7,105 nucleotides of DNA from Prevotellaceae bacterium (GTDB taxonomy: Bacteria > Bacteroidota > Bacteroidia > Bacteroidales > UBA932), in NCBI GenBank assembly GCA_031267855.1, contig JAIRYH010000135.1:1-7105 (forward strand), in the 5' to 3' direction. Each line of letters opens with the position of its first letter. The stretch's first letter is position 1. The notes beneath the pieces are model-generated. The model had not been told where the DNA came from. It did not search any database and was given only the letters and a program-made list of their open reading frames with translations. Below, piece after piece: positions 6,523 through 7,105 of this stretch. The position numbers and the translations under genes were made by a program.

Positions 6523-6555
6523 AACGACACGCGCCGCCGCCGCATCGCACACGGC

Positions 6556-6600
6556 AACTTTAAAACTTAATAACTTCAAATAACTTTAATAACTTTAAAA
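6556..6600. repeat. AACTT simple-sequence repeat before the HMA gene
   Basis: AACTT recurs at 6556, 6564, 6572, 6582 and 6591 with 8-10 bp spacing inside an AT-rich tract that separates the GC-rich receptor gene from the HMA gene. No TAnnTTTG box is visible in the 89-nt gap, so the HMA gene is probably transcribed with the receptor. The AT-rich leader just before the ATG is what Bacteroidota use in place of a Shine-Dalgarno sequence. Confidence 0.7.
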
Positions 6601-6611
6601 AAATTACAATT

Positions 6612-6917
6612 ATGAAAACAATGACCATGATCCTTTGCGCCTTATTTCTGATGGCCGGAACCGGCTATGGACAAACAGCGCCGAAACTGAAAAAGAACGA
6701 AGCGGAAGTAACGTTCACCGTAAACATGAGCTGCCACAACTGCAAGGTGAAAATCGAAAACGCCATCCCGCACGAAAAAGGCGTGGTGGACATGAAGGTC
6801 ACCCTGGACACAAAAGAAGTGTGGATTAAATTCAACAAGGAAAAAACCGACAAGGAAAAGCTCGTGGAAGCCTTTAAGAAATTAGGCTACACCGCCACGG
6901 AAAAAGTTGAAAGTTGA
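6612..6917 (+). CDS. Secreted heavy-metal-associated (HMA) domain protein, MerP/CopZ-like
   Basis: A 101-residue protein with a signal peptide (hydrophobic core ILCALFLMAGTGYG, cleavage near residue 21), a short lysine-rich linker, and one HMA domain at about residues 31-98. The metal-binding loop is MSCHNC at 39-44, the MxCxxC motif with C41 and C44 as ligands. The remaining ferredoxin-like pattern is complete (KVKIENAI, VTLDTKEVWIKF, LVEAFKKLGYTA). Such domains bind Cu(I), Hg(II) or similar soft metals and pass them to partners. With a signal peptide this one should act in the periplasm, as a carrier for metal brought in by the receptor or as a buffer; this role is inferred from position. 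The last codons (GTT GAA AGT TGA) lie inside the GAAAGTT repeat of the following hairpin, so the C-terminal VES is built from repeat sequence. Confidence 0.92.
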   Translation: MKTMTMILCALFLMAGTGYGQTAPKLKKNEAEVTFTVNMSCHNCKVKIENAIPHEKGVVDMKVTLDTKEVWIKFNKEKTDKEKLVEAFKKLGYTATEKVES

Positions 6918-6979
6918 AAGTTGAAAGTTGCGCGAAGCGCGTCATGGCGCCAGCCAACTTTCAACTCTCAACTTTCAAC
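6906..6979 (+). repeat. Large inverted repeat with heptamer arms, core element copy 3
   Basis: The left arm at 6906-6930 is GTTGAAA three times plus GTTG. The right arm at 6955-6979 is its reverse complement apart from one base, giving a 25-bp stem with one mismatch. The 24-nt loop (6931-6954) and the start of the right arm hold the core: AAGCGCGTCAT (6935-6945) followed by GGCGCCAGCCAA (6946-6957). The left arm includes the HMA stop codon (6915-6917), and the hairpin ends 8 nt before the next ATG. There is no T-run after the stem, so it is not a standard intrinsic terminator. As RNA it could still stall decay or limit translation of the next gene. Confidence 0.88.
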
Positions 6980-6987
6980 TGAAAACA

Positions 6988-7105
6988 ATGCCCGAAACCC
7001 ATAACATACCTGCTTCACCTGCCGCAGTAGCCCTGCCGGAAACACCCCTGCAACGCCCTGACGACACGGCTGTTTGCCCCTCCGGAAACCCGCATGGTTC
7101 TACAC
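6988..7105 (+). CDS. Start of an unidentified gene, partial (39 codons seen)
   Basis: The ATG at 6988 opens a frame that runs to the right edge. It begins MPETHNIPASPAAVALPETP, a proline- and alanine-rich stretch, and continues DDTAVCPSGNPHGST. No signal peptide, membrane segment or known motif is visible in this part, so I cannot name a family. GC-rich codon use like that of the preceding genes supports real coding. From context (same strand, directly after the HMA gene) a metal-transport protein such as a P-type ATPase with an extended N-terminus would fit, but this is only a guess. Its ATG lies 8 nt after the 25-bp hairpin, which may affect its translation. Confidence 0.5.
   Translation, partial: MPETHNIPASPAAVALPETPLQRPDDTAVCPSGNPHGST

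Noticed and set aside
5572..6579. Minus-strand open frame of 335 codons opposite the receptor barrel
   Set aside because: The plus strand encodes an unbroken receptor with conserved ends; the opposite frame is a GC-driven shadow.
6906..6979. Rho-independent terminator
   Set aside because: The stem is long, but its right arm is not followed by a T-run, and its loop carries the dispersed core motif; it is better described as a repeat element.

Overview
The window looks like a chromosomal piece of a Bacteroidota bacterium, probably Bacteroidales. Four genes are preceded by exact or near-exact copies of the Bacteroidota promoter box TAnnTTTG, and none has an obvious Shine-Dalgarno sequence. The gene families fit too: a eukaryote-type hexokinase, a TonB-dependent receptor with an N-terminal carboxypeptidase-like domain, and a small His/Cys-rich protein of the HYC_CC_PP type. 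No species can be named from the sequence alone.

Layout. Positions 1-900 are visibly AT-rich and look like accessory DNA. They hold the start of a minus-strand XRE-type regulator that runs off the left edge, and upstream of it a decayed or frameshifted minus-strand gene (335-878) of unknown function. Positions 926-1072 hold a 21-bp tandem array in which every unit contains a small palindrome. After this the base composition changes to GC-rich and all remaining genes are on the plus strand: a YdhF-like aldo/keto reductase (1236-2165), a hexokinase (2268-3455), a HYC_CC_PP protein (3627-4103), a TonB-dependent receptor (4216-6522), a secreted heavy-metal-associated (HMA) domain protein (6612-6917), and the first 39 codons of another gene (from 6988).

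How the genes work together. The two metabolic genes appear to have their own promoters and are probably independent. The HYC_CC_PP protein, receptor and HMA protein form a likely metal-handling set. It starts from a very good promoter (TTTG, 19 bp, TAACTTTG) placed only 8 nt before the first start codon. The receptor would import a metal or metal complex across the outer membrane and the MxCxxC HMA protein would bind it in the periplasm. Copper is the best guess by analogy, but nothing in the sequence proves the metal. The partial last gene may belong to the same unit.

The intergenic DNA is unusually structured. Three gaps share a GC-rich core containing GGCGCCAGCCAA, each time next to a different short simple-sequence repeat (near 1155-1200, 3455-3591 and 6906-6979). 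The third copy is a 25-bp-stem hairpin that includes the stop codon of the HMA gene. The second lies beside a heptamer array that runs directly into the -33 box of the metal operon. These elements and the palindromic 21-bp array are the most unusual parts of the window.
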